From contig NZ_CP046703.1 of assembly GCF_009873495.1 (NCBI RefSeq), positions 3,372,501-3,436,500 of the forward strand: a stretch of 64,000 nucleotides of DNA, given 5' to 3'. Below are positions 19,501 through 27,343 of this stretch, in pieces. Under the pieces are notes generated by a model. It was not told where the DNA came from. It did not search any database and saw nothing but the letters and a program-made list of their open reading frames with translations. The DNA is from Nostoc sp. ATCC 53789. Its GTDB lineage: Bacteria > Cyanobacteriota > Cyanobacteriia > Cyanobacteriales > Nostocaceae. Position numbers and translations under genes: made by a program. The number at the start of each line of letters is the position of its first letter. The first letter of the stretch is position 1.

Positions 19501-21923
19501 TCCTCGTAGTCGTTCATCTTTGTGTCGCCCATTGGAAAGAGCCTGTAACAGCAATGCTCCAGCCATTACTACAAGCTTATACCAGTGGGTTAGATAGTGG
19601 AGATTTGATTTATGCTAGTTACGCTGTCCACCTTTATTGCTTGCAAGCTTACATTGCTGGTCAAGAATTAACCAAATTAGCTGATGAATTAGCGATTTAT
19701 GGGGCAGCAATAGAAAAAATTAACCAAAAACACACACTCAATTACAACAATATTTACTACCAAGTAGTCTTGAATTTAATCGAGTCAAAAACTACTCCTT
19801 GGGAATTAGTTGGCGCAGCCTACGATGAAAGGTCAATGCTGACTTTACATGAGCAAAGTAATGATGGCGCTGCTTTGTGGCATTTCTTTGTCAACAAATT
19901 GATGCTTTCTTATCTGTTTCAAGCATTGGATTTGGCAGTGGAATATGCTGCCAAAGCCAAACAATATTCCGGTTCAGGATATGCTACGGTGAATCTTCCA
20001 ATATTGAACTTTTATGATTCGCTGCTGCAACTGGCTTTATTTCCGACATCGCCAGCCGAAGAACAACAGAGAATTTTACAGCAGGTAGCAGAAAATCAGG
20101 ACACGATGCAACAGTGGGCAAATTATGCACCCATGAATCATCTGCATCGATTCCAGTTGGTGGAGGCAGAAAAGTATCGGATACTGGCACAAAAAACCGC
20201 AGCAATGGAATTTTACGACCTTGCCATTGCTGGAGCAAAAAAAAATGGCTACATCCAAGAAGCAGCACTTAGCAATGAACTGGCTGCCAAATTCTACCTC
20301 GACTGGGGCAAAGAAAAAGTTGCCCAAGCATACATCGAACAAGCTTACTACTCCTATGCCCGTTGGGGTGCAAAAGCCAAACTAGAAAATTTAGAACGAC
20401 GTTACCCAGAACTTCTGCGAGTGATTGTGCAACAGAAAAACCTCAAACTCAATTCGCAAGAAACACTATGTCATACTGTCATATCCAGTACCTCTAATCA
20501 TTCCTCAACCCAGATATCAAGTTCATCTATCAGCGTTAATTCGGCGCTGGACTTTGGATCTGTTTTTAAAGCCTCCCAAGCAATCTCTACCGCAATTCAC
20601 TTAGATCAATTAATCCAGACGCTAACTCAGATTATTCTCGAAAATGCTGGCGCTGATCGGTGTGCGTTAATTCTCTTTCAAGATGGGTCATGGCAAGTGC
20701 GGGCGATCGCTACCTTAGAAGGTACTATGCTGCAAACAGCACCTTTAGATAATCATCCTAGTGTTCCAGTCAAACTGATCCAGTATGTAAAAAACACTCT
20801 AGAAACAGTTGTAATTGACGATCTCAAAACCCATCTGCCTAGTGTGATTGGGGAATATATGCGCCAGCATCAACCCAAAAGTGCGCTGTGTATGCCAATT
20901 CGGAATCAGGGGCACTTACTGGGGATTTTGTATTTAGAAAATCAGCTAACAATGGGTGCATTTGTGGGCGATCGCCTAGATGTACTCCAATTATTAACCA
21001 CTCAAGCGGCGATTTCCCTCGAAAATGCCCTACTCTACAATACTCTAGAGCAAAAAGTAGAGCAGCGTACCCAAGAAATCTACAGCAAAAATCAGCAATT
21101 GTCGCATACTCTCCAGGAATTACAACAAACCCAAGCCCAATTGATTCATGCTGAAAAAATGTCGAGTTTAGGGCAAATGGTTGCTGGCATTGCCCATGAA
21201 ATTAATAACCCAGTCAACTTTATCGCCGGCAATATTAGCCATCTAAAAAATTATTTCCAGGACTTGCTAACTGGTATTAGGCTCTATCAACATCAATATC
21301 CACAACCTACTACTGAAATTCAAACTTATTTCCAGGAAAAGGATTTAGATTACACAATCAAAGACGTACCAAATCTAATAGATTCAATAGAACAGGGTAG
21401 TCAACGCATTCAAAATATTGTCTTATCTCTGCGAAATTTTGTCCGCCTTGATGAAGCAGATATCAAAGCCGTAAATATTCATGAGGGAATTGAGAATACT
21501 TTGTTAATTCTGCAACATCGACTCACTAAAATTGCCATCATCAAAAACTATACCGATCTTCCAAAAGTGAGTTGTCACGCTAAACAAATCAATCAGGTAA
21601 TCATGAATGTCTTGAATAACGCTATTGATGCCTTAAATGAAGCAAAAATCACAACTCCTACTATTACAATTCGTACCGAACTGAGCAATTCTCTAACCAA
21701 GAGTGTGAGCATTTGCATTGCCGATAATGGAACTGGAATTTCTGATGAAATGCAAAAACAAGTATTTGACCCCTTCTTTACAACAAAAACTGTCGGTAAA
21801 GGAACGGGATTAGGACTGACCGTAGCTTACTCTATTATGTCAACTCATGGCGGACAAATTAACGTCCTTTCTAAGTTAGGACAGGGGACAGAATTTGAGA
21901 TTATTTTACCTGTCCAAGAATAA
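16518..21923 (+). CDS. HstK-type hybrid: Ser/Thr kinase - AAA ATPase - GAF - histidine kinase
   Basis: 1801 aa. Order of domains: Hanks-type kinase at 8-275 (catalytic HKDIKPAN with D132, LIDFSIAS as the DFG segment, GTLAYISPEQTGR), an AAA/ATPase with Walker A GFSGIGKT (from about 332) and Walker B VMFLDDLQWAD, a long helical TPR-like region (about 700-1300), a GAF domain (about 1355-1500), a coiled coil, then HisKA with phospho-acceptor H1560 in GIAHEINNP and HATPase boxes NVLNNAID, DNGTGI and GKGTGLGL. This layout is typical of filamentous cyanobacteria and links Ser/Thr and two-component phosphorylation. No response regulator is adjacent, so the partner and stimulus are unknown. Confidence 0.95.
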   Translation: MISSVVTIPGYQVSEELYNGSRTLVYRAVRESDQQPVVIKLLKNPYPSFSELVQFRNQYAIAKNLNSPSIVQTYSLEPYQNGYALVMEDFGGISLKTEMGAKQHSLREFLPLAISLCETLDILIRNRIIHKDIKPANILINPETKQVKLIDFSIASLLPRETQTLISPNVLEGTLAYISPEQTGRMNRGIDYRTDFYSLGVTFYELLTGELPFKSEDAMELVHCHIAKVPPFLHQINPEIPSVLAEIIKKLMAKNAEERYQSALGLKYDLEKCLVQLKETGKIETFPIAQRDMCDRFIIPDKLYGREAEIETLLNAFERVSKGTTEMMLVAGFSGIGKTAVVNEVHKPIVGKRGYFIKGKYDQFNRNIPLSAFVQAFRDLMGQLLSETDTHLQQWQDKIITALGENAQVIIEVIPELKRIIGSQPLGTELSGMAAQNRFNMLFVKFIQVFTTPEHPLVMFLDDLQWADSASLKLMQLLMDESQKGYLLLLGAYRDNEVFPAHPLMLRLDEIGNTGAKINKITLSPLCQVSVNQLLADTLNCQPEVAQPLMQLVYQKTKGNPFFTTQFLKALHKDNYIQFNSQIGHWECDIAQVKQLALTDDVVEFMTQLLQKLTPATQEVLKLAACIGNQFDLHILAIVYQQSQTETAAALWEALEFGLILPTSEVYKFYAGHENQATNQEIAHSVTYKFLHDRVQQAAYSLIHEDHKQTTHVKIGRLLWQNTPEAELENQIFAIANQLNIGLEHYHQPTERHELAQLNLMAGKKAKASTAYSSAIAYLKTGIQLLPFNPWESDYNLTLSLYSEATETSFLCGEIDAMEDFAQEILQHAKAIADTAKVYEVKIEAYIAQGKFLLAIDTGMQFLQLLGIEFPQEPTASDFVLALQETEASLSGKTVAELVDLPEMQNPELRAALRVLVKVTTPAYMAKPELHRLVVLKKVALSVKYGNTSASAFAYSGYGLMLCGQPGGISTGYEFGKLALQLLSKFQDREHEARVLVVVHLCVAHWKEPVTAMLQPLLQAYTSGLDSGDLIYASYAVHLYCLQAYIAGQELTKLADELAIYGAAIEKINQKHTLNYNNIYYQVVLNLIESKTTPWELVGAAYDERSMLTLHEQSNDGAALWHFFVNKLMLSYLFQALDLAVEYAAKAKQYSGSGYATVNLPILNFYDSLLQLALFPTSPAEEQQRILQQVAENQDTMQQWANYAPMNHLHRFQLVEAEKYRILAQKTAAMEFYDLAIAGAKKNGYIQEAALSNELAAKFYLDWGKEKVAQAYIEQAYYSYARWGAKAKLENLERRYPELLRVIVQQKNLKLNSQETLCHTVISSTSNHSSTQISSSSISVNSALDFGSVFKASQAISTAIHLDQLIQTLTQIILENAGADRCALILFQDGSWQVRAIATLEGTMLQTAPLDNHPSVPVKLIQYVKNTLETVVIDDLKTHLPSVIGEYMRQHQPKSALCMPIRNQGHLLGILYLENQLTMGAFVGDRLDVLQLLTTQAAISLENALLYNTLEQKVEQRTQEIYSKNQQLSHTLQELQQTQAQLIHAEKMSSLGQMVAGIAHEINNPVNFIAGNISHLKNYFQDLLTGIRLYQHQYPQPTTEIQTYFQEKDLDYTIKDVPNLIDSIEQGSQRIQNIVLSLRNFVRLDEADIKAVNIHEGIENTLLILQHRLTKIAIIKNYTDLPKVSCHAKQINQVIMNVLNNAIDALNEAKITTPTITIRTELSNSLTKSVSICIADNGTGISDEMQKQVFDPFFTTKTVGKGTGLGLTVAYSIMSTHGGQINVLSKLGQGTEFEIILPVQE

Positions 21924-22140
21924 AGGTGGCAGACAATACGGTTCGGATAAGGGAGTTCCAGTTAAAAAATATCCAGGGTCAAAACGCTTGCCAGATAAGG
22001 AGGTGACGGATAGCGCGGACACAGCCATTCTAAGAATTTCATATTGCCTCAGTGACTAATTTTCCCCTTTATACTCCATTGGGGATTCATGGCAAAGAAT
22101 TCAAAAAGATAAAATTATAAAGAACTGTCAGAACGTAATC

Positions 22141-22821
22141 ATGTCAGCTATCCAAACAACTGTAGTTATTGCCATGACGGTCGATGGAAAGATTAGCTCC
22201 GTAGATCCTCAAGCAGGCGGTAATCCTGATGCAGCCGATCAAGCACACGTAGAGTATGAAGTCTCACTTGCTGATCTAATCCTGGTAGGAGCAGGAACGA
22301 TTCGGGCTGGAGACGTAATTTTTTCAATTCGCAATCCCGAATTATTAGCAGCGCGCGAGGCTCGGGGTCAGTCTCGCCAGCCTATTATTTGTGTTGTCTC
22401 AGGTTCCCTTGACCTATCGCTGGACTCCCCTTTTTTGAGCGAGGACATTGAGCGATGGATATTTACGACACGGACTGGTTTGGAGCGCAGTTCTGATACA
22501 ACAAGTTTGCAAAAACTGGCTGAATTAATTGATTTGGGAGATACAGACCTGGACTGGAATCGAGCCTACAGCTTGATGGCAGAGCGCGGTATTCACAAGG
22601 TCGTTGCTTTAGGAGGAGGCTATTTAACAGCATCTCTAGTAAAGGCTGGGCGAATTGACGATTGGTGGTTGACAATCTGGCCCGTCATTTATGGAGGAAA
22701 GGACGCTCCCACCCCGGTGGAGGGAGAGGGTTTTATTTCCACTGCTGCTCCTCATCTGGAACTCATCGAAACTCGTCAAGTTGGAAGTGAGTTGTTTTTA
22801 CACTACCAGACGATCAAGTAA
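22141..22821 (+). CDS. RibD C-terminal domain / dihydrofolate-reductase-fold protein
   Basis: 226 aa. The fold is recognised from VVIAMTVDGKIS at the start, LILVGAGTIRAGD (residues about 48-60), PIICVVSG, and VVALGGGYLTASLVKAGRIDDWWLTIWPVIYGG in the second half, of which the GGG segment binds the NADPH phosphates in RibD. It is a stand-alone reductase domain without the RibD deaminase domain. It is probably an NAD(P)H-dependent reductase of a pteridine, pyrimidine or similar substrate; I see no neighbour that fixes the substrate. The 217 bp upstream hold no gene I can recognise. Confidence 0.8.
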   Translation: MSAIQTTVVIAMTVDGKISSVDPQAGGNPDAADQAHVEYEVSLADLILVGAGTIRAGDVIFSIRNPELLAAREARGQSRQPIICVVSGSLDLSLDSPFLSEDIERWIFTTRTGLERSSDTTSLQKLAELIDLGDTDLDWNRAYSLMAERGIHKVVALGGGYLTASLVKAGRIDDWWLTIWPVIYGGKDAPTPVEGEGFISTAAPHLELIETRQVGSELFLHYQTIK

Positions 22822-22839
22822 GAATGCGCTGTCATAATT

Positions 22840-22988
22840 AAGCTAACGCGCCTACATATTGCAATATTTTCCGTGTAGACCGTCATTTGTCATTTGTCAT
22901 TTGTCATTTGTGTTTACCAAGGACAAAGGACAATTGACAAAGGACAACCTCACCAGTTGATGTGCAATCTTATTTGCGTAACAGCTTA
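22840..22988 (+). repeat. Inverted repeat R3, left copy (flanks psbA segment)
   Basis: 149 bp beginning AAGCTAACGCGCCTACATAT and ending GCGTAACAGCTTA. The reverse complement recurs almost unchanged at 25132-25273. The main difference is the internal heptamer tract: GTCATTT occurs four times here (22882-22909), against GTCATTA twice plus a degenerate unit in the other copy. Confidence 0.92.
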
Positions 22989-22995
22989 CAACTAA

Positions 22996-23026
22996 AAAGC
23001 GCCCTCCCGAAGTGGGAGAGCGCTTT
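22996..23026 (-). terminator. Rho-independent terminator of psbA
   Basis: On the minus strand AAAGCGC-TCTCCC / GGGAGG-GCGCTTT forms a strong stem with loop ACTTC, followed by TTTTTAG. It lies 33 bp downstream of the psbA stop codon. Confidence 0.85.
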
Positions 23027-23058
23027 CTTATTTAGCTAATAGAGTTAATGCTTGAGAA

Positions 23059-24141
23059 TTAACCGTTGATAGCAGGAGCAGAAAGAGCAACAGGAGCAGA
23101 TTCAGCAGATGCCAAATCTAAGGGGAAGTTGTGAGCGTTACGCTCGTGCATTACTTCCATACCCAGGTTAGCGCGGTTGATTACATCAGCCCAAGTTGCA
23201 ATCACACGACCTTCAGAGTCAATGATTGATTGGTTGAAGTTGAAACCGTTCAAGTTGAACGCCATTGTGCTTACACCCAAGGCGGTGAACCAGATGCCGA
23301 TTACAGGCCATGCTGCTAAGAAGAAGTGCAGTGAGCGGCTGTTGTTGAAAGAAGCGTATTGGAAGATTAGACGACCGAAGTAGCCGTGAGCTGCAACGAT
23401 GTTGTAGGTTTCTTCTTCTTGACCGAATTTGTAACCGTAGTTTTGTGATTCGGTTTCGGTTGTTTCACGAACCAAAGATGAGGTTACTAGTGAACCGTGC
23501 ATTGCAGAGAACAAACTTCCGCCGAATACACCAGCTACACCTAGTTGGTGGAAGGGGTGCATCAAGATGTTGTGTTCTGCTTGGAACACGATCATGAAGT
23601 TGAATGTTCCTGAGATACCCAAAGGCATACCATCAGAGAATGAACCTTGTCCGATGGGGTATACCAAGAAGACTGCGGTTGCTGCTGCAACAGGTGCAGA
23701 ATAAGCGATCGCAATCCAAGGACGCATACCTAAGCGGTAGGATAGTTCCCATTCACGACCTAAGTAGCAGAATACGCCAATCAGGAAGTGGAAAATTACC
23801 AATTGGTAAGGACCACCGTTGTACAACCACTCGTCTAAGGATGCTGCTTCCCAAATTGGGTAGAAGTGCAAGCCGATAGCGTTGGAGGAAGGTACTACTG
23901 CACCAGAGATGATGTTGTTTCCGTAGATCAAGGAACCTGCAACTGGTTCGCGGATACCATCGATGTCTACTGGAGGAGCAGCGATGAAGGCGATTACGAA
24001 GCAAGCGGTGGCCGCTAGCAAGGTGGGGATCATTACTACGCCGAACCAACCGATGTAGATCCGGTTATTGGTGCTGGTGATCCATTCACAGAATCGATCC
24101 CATACGTTGGCGCTTGAGCGCTGTTGTAAGGTTGTTGTCAT
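23059..24141 (-). CDS. psbA: Photosystem II reaction-centre protein D1
   Basis: 360 aa, the standard cyanobacterial D1 length. All key residues are in place: redox-active Y161 and H190, Mn-cluster ligands D170, E189, H332, E333, H337, D342 and A344, chlorophyll ligand H198, non-haem iron ligands H215 and H272, and the QB/herbicide residue S264. Position 130 is Glu (CYLGREWEL), the form associated with high-light D1 rather than the Gln130 low-light form. A 16-residue C-terminal extension after A344 should be removed by CtpA. It acts in the thylakoid membrane. A promoter and terminator flank it, consistent with monocistronic transcription. Confidence 0.99.
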   Translation of the reverse strand: MTTTLQQRSSANVWDRFCEWITSTNNRIYIGWFGVVMIPTLLAATACFVIAFIAAPPVDIDGIREPVAGSLIYGNNIISGAVVPSSNAIGLHFYPIWEAASLDEWLYNGGPYQLVIFHFLIGVFCYLGREWELSYRLGMRPWIAIAYSAPVAAATAVFLVYPIGQGSFSDGMPLGISGTFNFMIVFQAEHNILMHPFHQLGVAGVFGGSLFSAMHGSLVTSSLVRETTETESQNYGYKFGQEEETYNIVAAHGYFGRLIFQYASFNNSRSLHFFLAAWPVIGIWFTALGVSTMAFNLNGFNFNQSIIDSEGRVIATWADVINRANLGMEVMHERNAHNFPLDLASAESAPVALSAPAING

Positions 24142-24199
24142 TGTTTTATAAATGCGATTATTTGCGGATGAATTAGGTAGGTTTGACTACCTGTTACAC

Positions 24200-24228
24200 A
24201 TCTTAAAGAATTTATTGCGTTTTGTAAA
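24200..24228 (-). promoter_or_regulatory. psbA sigma70-type promoter
   Basis: On the minus strand TTTACA and TAAGAT are separated by 17 bp, close to consensus -35 and -10 boxes. The start site would fall near 24193, giving a 5' leader of about 50 nt that includes the small inverted repeat GGTAG-TCAAA-CTACC. The boxes are seen in the sequence; activity is inferred. Confidence 0.7.
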
Positions 24229-24347
24229 GTACTTTCAGAAAAAACTTTCTGTTGGGATTTACGCACCCGCAACACAAAATCCCCAATCTACTAAAAAAGG
24301 GGACTTTGGGTAATACATTTTGGATTGCGACAAACGTACTTTGTTCT

Positions 24348-25022
24348 TCAATTCACTGCTGGCTGCTTGGATATGGACTCTGTACACACTTCTTGTAAAG
24401 GTGGACGCACAGATAAATAAATCAAGGGGCCGAATAGCGGTATCAACGCTATCAACCAGAATATCTGTGGATTTTTCCAACTGCGACGCGCCATATCATC
24501 CCCTAGCAAAGCAGGAAATAAGAGACAAAGTAGGGAAAAATCTAAACTCATTACATTGATAAAGCGGTTTGTTTGCCACTGTTGCACAAAATTGCCCCAA
24601 TCTCCTCCTTTGAAACCGTAGGCAACTAGAAGAACTGTGGCTACAGTCAACACAATCCCAGTCACACGAGAATCTAGCAGCTTGAGTAAGATATTCTTTT
24701 TACCAACAAACTGATTATTTGGTTCTCTAAGGACTAAGTAGGGTAACAAGGCAAATATCCCGACTCCAAAAGAGGCAGTAGCAAATAGCCAAGCAGGTAT
24801 TTTTTGCCCTCTACCATCAATAAACACTACTGCACTGTAGATGAGAGGCCAGATACCCATGAGGTTAAATAGTGCTATTACTAATGGGTTAACGCCTTCC
24901 CACTGTCCAGTCGAAAGGTTTTTAATTAAATCGAATGTACCGGGTTGCTCAGGAGGTGCGAGGAAAAAAGCATAAATAACGAATCCTAACCACAGGAAGC
25001 CAAAGGCAATTTTTCTAACCAT
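24348..25022 (-). CDS. Conserved polytopic membrane protein (DUF2834-like)
   Basis: 224 aa with about six hydrophobic segments (roughly 4-22, 46-70, 76-97, 117-135, 155-172 and 185-205). Recognisable stretches include NPLVIALFNLMGIWPLIY and an aromatic ALIPLFGPLIYL near the end. Such proteins are found in cyanobacteria and plastids; I tentatively place it in the DUF2834-like group and claim no function. It is upstream of and codirectional with psbA, but 206 bp and the psbA promoter separate them. A palindrome (AAATCCCC / GGGGACTTT, 24281-24308) just after its stop may terminate its mRNA. Confidence 0.7.
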   Translation of the reverse strand: MVRKIAFGFLWLGFVIYAFFLAPPEQPGTFDLIKNLSTGQWEGVNPLVIALFNLMGIWPLIYSAVVFIDGRGQKIPAWLFATASFGVGIFALLPYLVLREPNNQFVGKKNILLKLLDSRVTGIVLTVATVLLVAYGFKGGDWGNFVQQWQTNRFINVMSLDFSLLCLLFPALLGDDMARRSWKNPQIFWLIALIPLFGPLIYLSVRPPLQEVCTESISKQPAVN

Positions 25023-25131
25023 GAAATATTTAAGTAGGATTAATGATTAATTTTGCCACTACAAATTGGGCTATCTACCTGCGATCGCACTATTCATTCC
25101 TCTAAACTCGTAGCAGCTTATCCCTAAACAT

Positions 25132-25273
25132 TAAGCTGTTACGCAAATAAGATTGCACATCAACTGGTGAGGTTGTCCTTTGTCAATTGTTCTTTGTCCT
25201 TGGTAAACACTTTTGACTAATGACTAATGACGGTCTACACGGAAAATATTGCAATATGTAGGTGCGTTAGCTT
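25132..25273 (-). repeat. Inverted repeat R3, right copy
   Basis: 142 bp; read on the minus strand it matches 22840-22988 with few substitutions outside the heptamer tract. It begins three bases after the hrcA stop codon, and the left copy begins 18 bases after another gene's stop, so both sit in 3' flanks. Confidence 0.92.
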
Positions 25274-25276
25274 CCC

Positions 25277-26407
25277 TTAAGGATTGAAATAACTGAAGGC
25301 TTCCGAGAGGTAATCAGCAGCAGATGCCACAACTGCGATCGCACTTTCATAATCTAAGCGCGTTGGCCCCAAAACTCCCACACTTCCTACAGGTATTGAA
25401 CCTCGGCGATAGTTCGAAGAAATCAAAGTACAGGTGCGTATCGGTTCTAATGGATTTTCTGCGCCAATGCGAACCGTTACCCTTGACTTACCAGCATCCT
25501 CCGGTTCTGGTTCCTCAAATATTAATCGCCATAGTTGGTCTTGTTCTTCTTCCAGCAGGTGGATAATCGTTTGTACCTGCTGTAACTGGGAAAATTCTGG
25601 CTGGCGCAAAACTTCTGACACACCCCGAACCATAATTTGTGTTGCAGTCGGCGCAAGAGTGCGACGAGTCAATTCGGCAACTGAATTTTTCAAGAATTCA
25701 CCGTAGCGTTGGAATTCCTGATCTAGTTCGCTCCAGTCGAGGTTGGCTAATTCCAACAGACTTCGCCCCCGCAAGTGGGTATTCAAAAAGTTAGAAACAA
25801 TCTGCAACTCGCGATCGACTACCTCTGAATCTCGTTGTGTCTCTTCTGGTATTGGCGACAAATCCATTAACTTGGAATGTGTCTCATAACCATCGGTAAC
25901 AACTATTAACATGATTCGCCCAGCTTCAATTTGCACTAATTGCAGATGTCGCAATAGCGCTGTTGTAGTTTGCGGCATAGTTATCAAGCTAATGCAACCA
26001 CTCAAGGTTGCTAAAATTTGCGCGGCTCCTTGCAGTAGGGTTTCTAAACTCCGATCTTCCCACTGGAGATGCTTTTGTAATGCCATCTCTATTTCTCGCC
26101 CTAAAGTTTCTGTCCGCGTAGCGTCTGTCTGCGACACGCTGCGGGAACGCAGAGAAGGTGTAATTAGCTGGTCAACATAAATGCGATAGCCTGAATCTGA
26201 AGGTACACGTCCAGCAGAAGCGTGTGGTTGGTAGAGTAATCCAGATTTTTCTAAAACGCCCATCACATTGCGAATTGTGGCTGAACTTACACCCAGGTCG
26301 TACTCTTCGCCCAAAGCCTTTGAACCAACAGGCTCTGCCGTAGCAATGTAGTGACGTACCGTTGCCCAAAGTATATGCTGTTGCCGATTTGTTAACTGGA
26401 CTTCCAT
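25277..26407 (-). CDS. hrcA: Heat-inducible transcription repressor HrcA
   Basis: 376 aa. The N-terminal winged helix is clear: [25 protein letters not shown] and [19 protein letters not shown], then [17 protein letters not shown]. The central GAF-like dimerisation region and the C-terminal signature ([21 protein letters not shown]) are also present. HrcA binds CIRCE operators of groE-type operons and is folded by GroEL. No groE or dnaK gene and no CIRCE sequence was noticed in the window. Residues about 86-100 ([18 protein letters not shown]) are encoded by a palindromic dispersed repeat inserted in frame. Confidence 0.96.
   Translation of the reverse strand: MEVQLTNRQQHILWATVRHYIATAEPVGSKALGEEYDLGVSSATIRNVMGVLEKSGLLYQPHASAGRVPSDSGYRIYVDQLITPSLRSRSVSQTDATRTETLGREIEMALQKHLQWEDRSLETLLQGAAQILATLSGCISLITMPQTTTALLRHLQLVQIEAGRIMLIVVTDGYETHSKLMDLSPIPEETQRDSEVVDRELQIVSNFLNTHLRGRSLLELANLDWSELDQEFQRYGEFLKNSVAELTRRTLAPTATQIMVRGVSEVLRQPEFSQLQQVQTIIHLLEEEQDQLWRLIFEEPEPEDAGKSRVTVRIGAENPLEPIRTCTLISSNYRRGSIPVGSVGVLGPTRLDYESAIAVVASAADYLSEAFSYFNP
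26113..26156. repeat. Palindromic repeat inside hrcA coding sequence
   Basis: The stretch GCGTAGCGTCTGTCTGCGAC and the following ACGCTGCGGGAACGC are characteristic of the short GC-rich palindromes scattered through Nostoc-type genomes. It keeps the hrcA frame open and encodes a Ser/Thr/Arg-rich insert between conserved blocks. Confidence 0.55.
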
Positions 26408-26853
26408 AGGATATGTTTTGCTAGAGGCAAATTTTAATCAAAGTCTGGAGAAATTTCTGGATTTGATTTAAACAAGGAATATTAATAATTTATTAAGATA
26501 ACAAATTATACAATTATATTGTGATAATTAATTTTAAGGTTCGTGTACATTATTCTTGAAAAGTGCGCTCTCAATAGAATCTAGGCTTTGCATCAAAAGC
26601 TAAGAGTTTGAATTTACAAGATTCTTTTCTGCCTTATTTTTGCATAATTCTACACTTAGAAAAGTATTGTTGTATACGTATTTTTGCGGCTATTGCAGCT
26701 AAGATTAGGGTCGAAAAATTGCGTAAGTTGTGTAGCCAGTGGAGAAAGTTACAAACATTTCTGGCTAGTCCCTGAACTAATTTAGTGCTATTTTCACAAT
26801 AGCAAAAGCCAGATGGAATTAAGTTCCATCTGAGTAATGCACCTAAACACAAG
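26408..26853. other. Intergenic region between hrcA and the rhodanese gene
   Basis: 446 bp, AT-rich, with no ORF that looks coding: a 72-codon open frame on the minus strand has no recognisable family or ribosome binding site. The hrcA promoter should lie in its left part and the rhodanese terminator hairpin in its right part (26810-26832). Confidence 0.6.
26810..26832 (-). terminator. Hairpin downstream of the rhodanese gene
   Basis: Perfect 9-bp inverted repeat CAGATGGAA / TTCCATCTG with a 5-nt loop. On the minus strand it is followed by GCTTTTGC, a weak T-tract, 22 bp after the rhodanese stop codon. Confidence 0.55.
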
Positions 26854-27186
26854 CTAATACTGGGGAATTGAATGGTCTACTAAGATGGAGTAAGCATCAA
26901 TACCACCCGAAATATTTTGCACATTTGTAAAACCTTGAGCAATTAACCACTGACACATCTGGGCAGAGCGAATACCGTGGTGGCATAGCACAAGGGTTTC
27001 AGCTTCAGGATTGAAGAGGGTAGGTATTTCATGTCCCCACTCAGCAAATTGACTCAAGGGTAGGTTGACAAAGCCCTCAATGTTAGCGATCGCCAATTCT
27101 TCTGGTTCTCGGACATCTACTAGCTGTATACTTCCATCACCAGAGGAAAGACGTTGTGCCAGTTCTTTTACACTAATCTGGTTCAT
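26854..27186 (-). CDS. Single-domain rhodanese-like sulfurtransferase
   Basis: 110 aa, one rhodanese domain. It begins with ISVKELAQRL, has QLVDVREPEELAIANIEG (the conserved VDVRE block), and the active-site loop LCHHGIRSAQMCQWL with catalytic Cys followed by His-His-Gly-Ile-Arg, then GFTNVQNISGGIDAYS. GlpE/PspE-like members transfer sulfane sulfur or act as thiol-handling proteins in the cytosol. No signal peptide is present. Transcribed alone, with a hairpin after the stop. Confidence 0.93.
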   Translation of the reverse strand: MNQISVKELAQRLSSGDGSIQLVDVREPEELAIANIEGFVNLPLSQFAEWGHEIPTLFNPEAETLVLCHHGIRSAQMCQWLIAQGFTNVQNISGGIDAYSILVDHSIPQY

Positions 27187-27343
27187 GGGTTGACTAAAAG
27201 AATTCCCTATAAACAGTCCTAATCTTATTTATGGTGACAGAAAATCTCTGCCTTTGCATGAGTATCGATTCTCAAGAAGGCTGATAAATTCTGCTAGGCT
27301 TTCTGCTTAAATGGCTGTAAACCGTCTTTTTTAAAGGTTTAAT

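Noticed and set aside
21924-22140. Possible transposase remnant in the spacer after the kinase gene
   Set aside because: The TACGGTTCGGATAAG string resembles some IS ends, but no coding remnant or inverted partner could be found.
26634-26852. 72-codon minus-strand ORF after the rhodanese gene
   Set aside because: No family, no ribosome binding site, and it overlaps the terminator hairpin.
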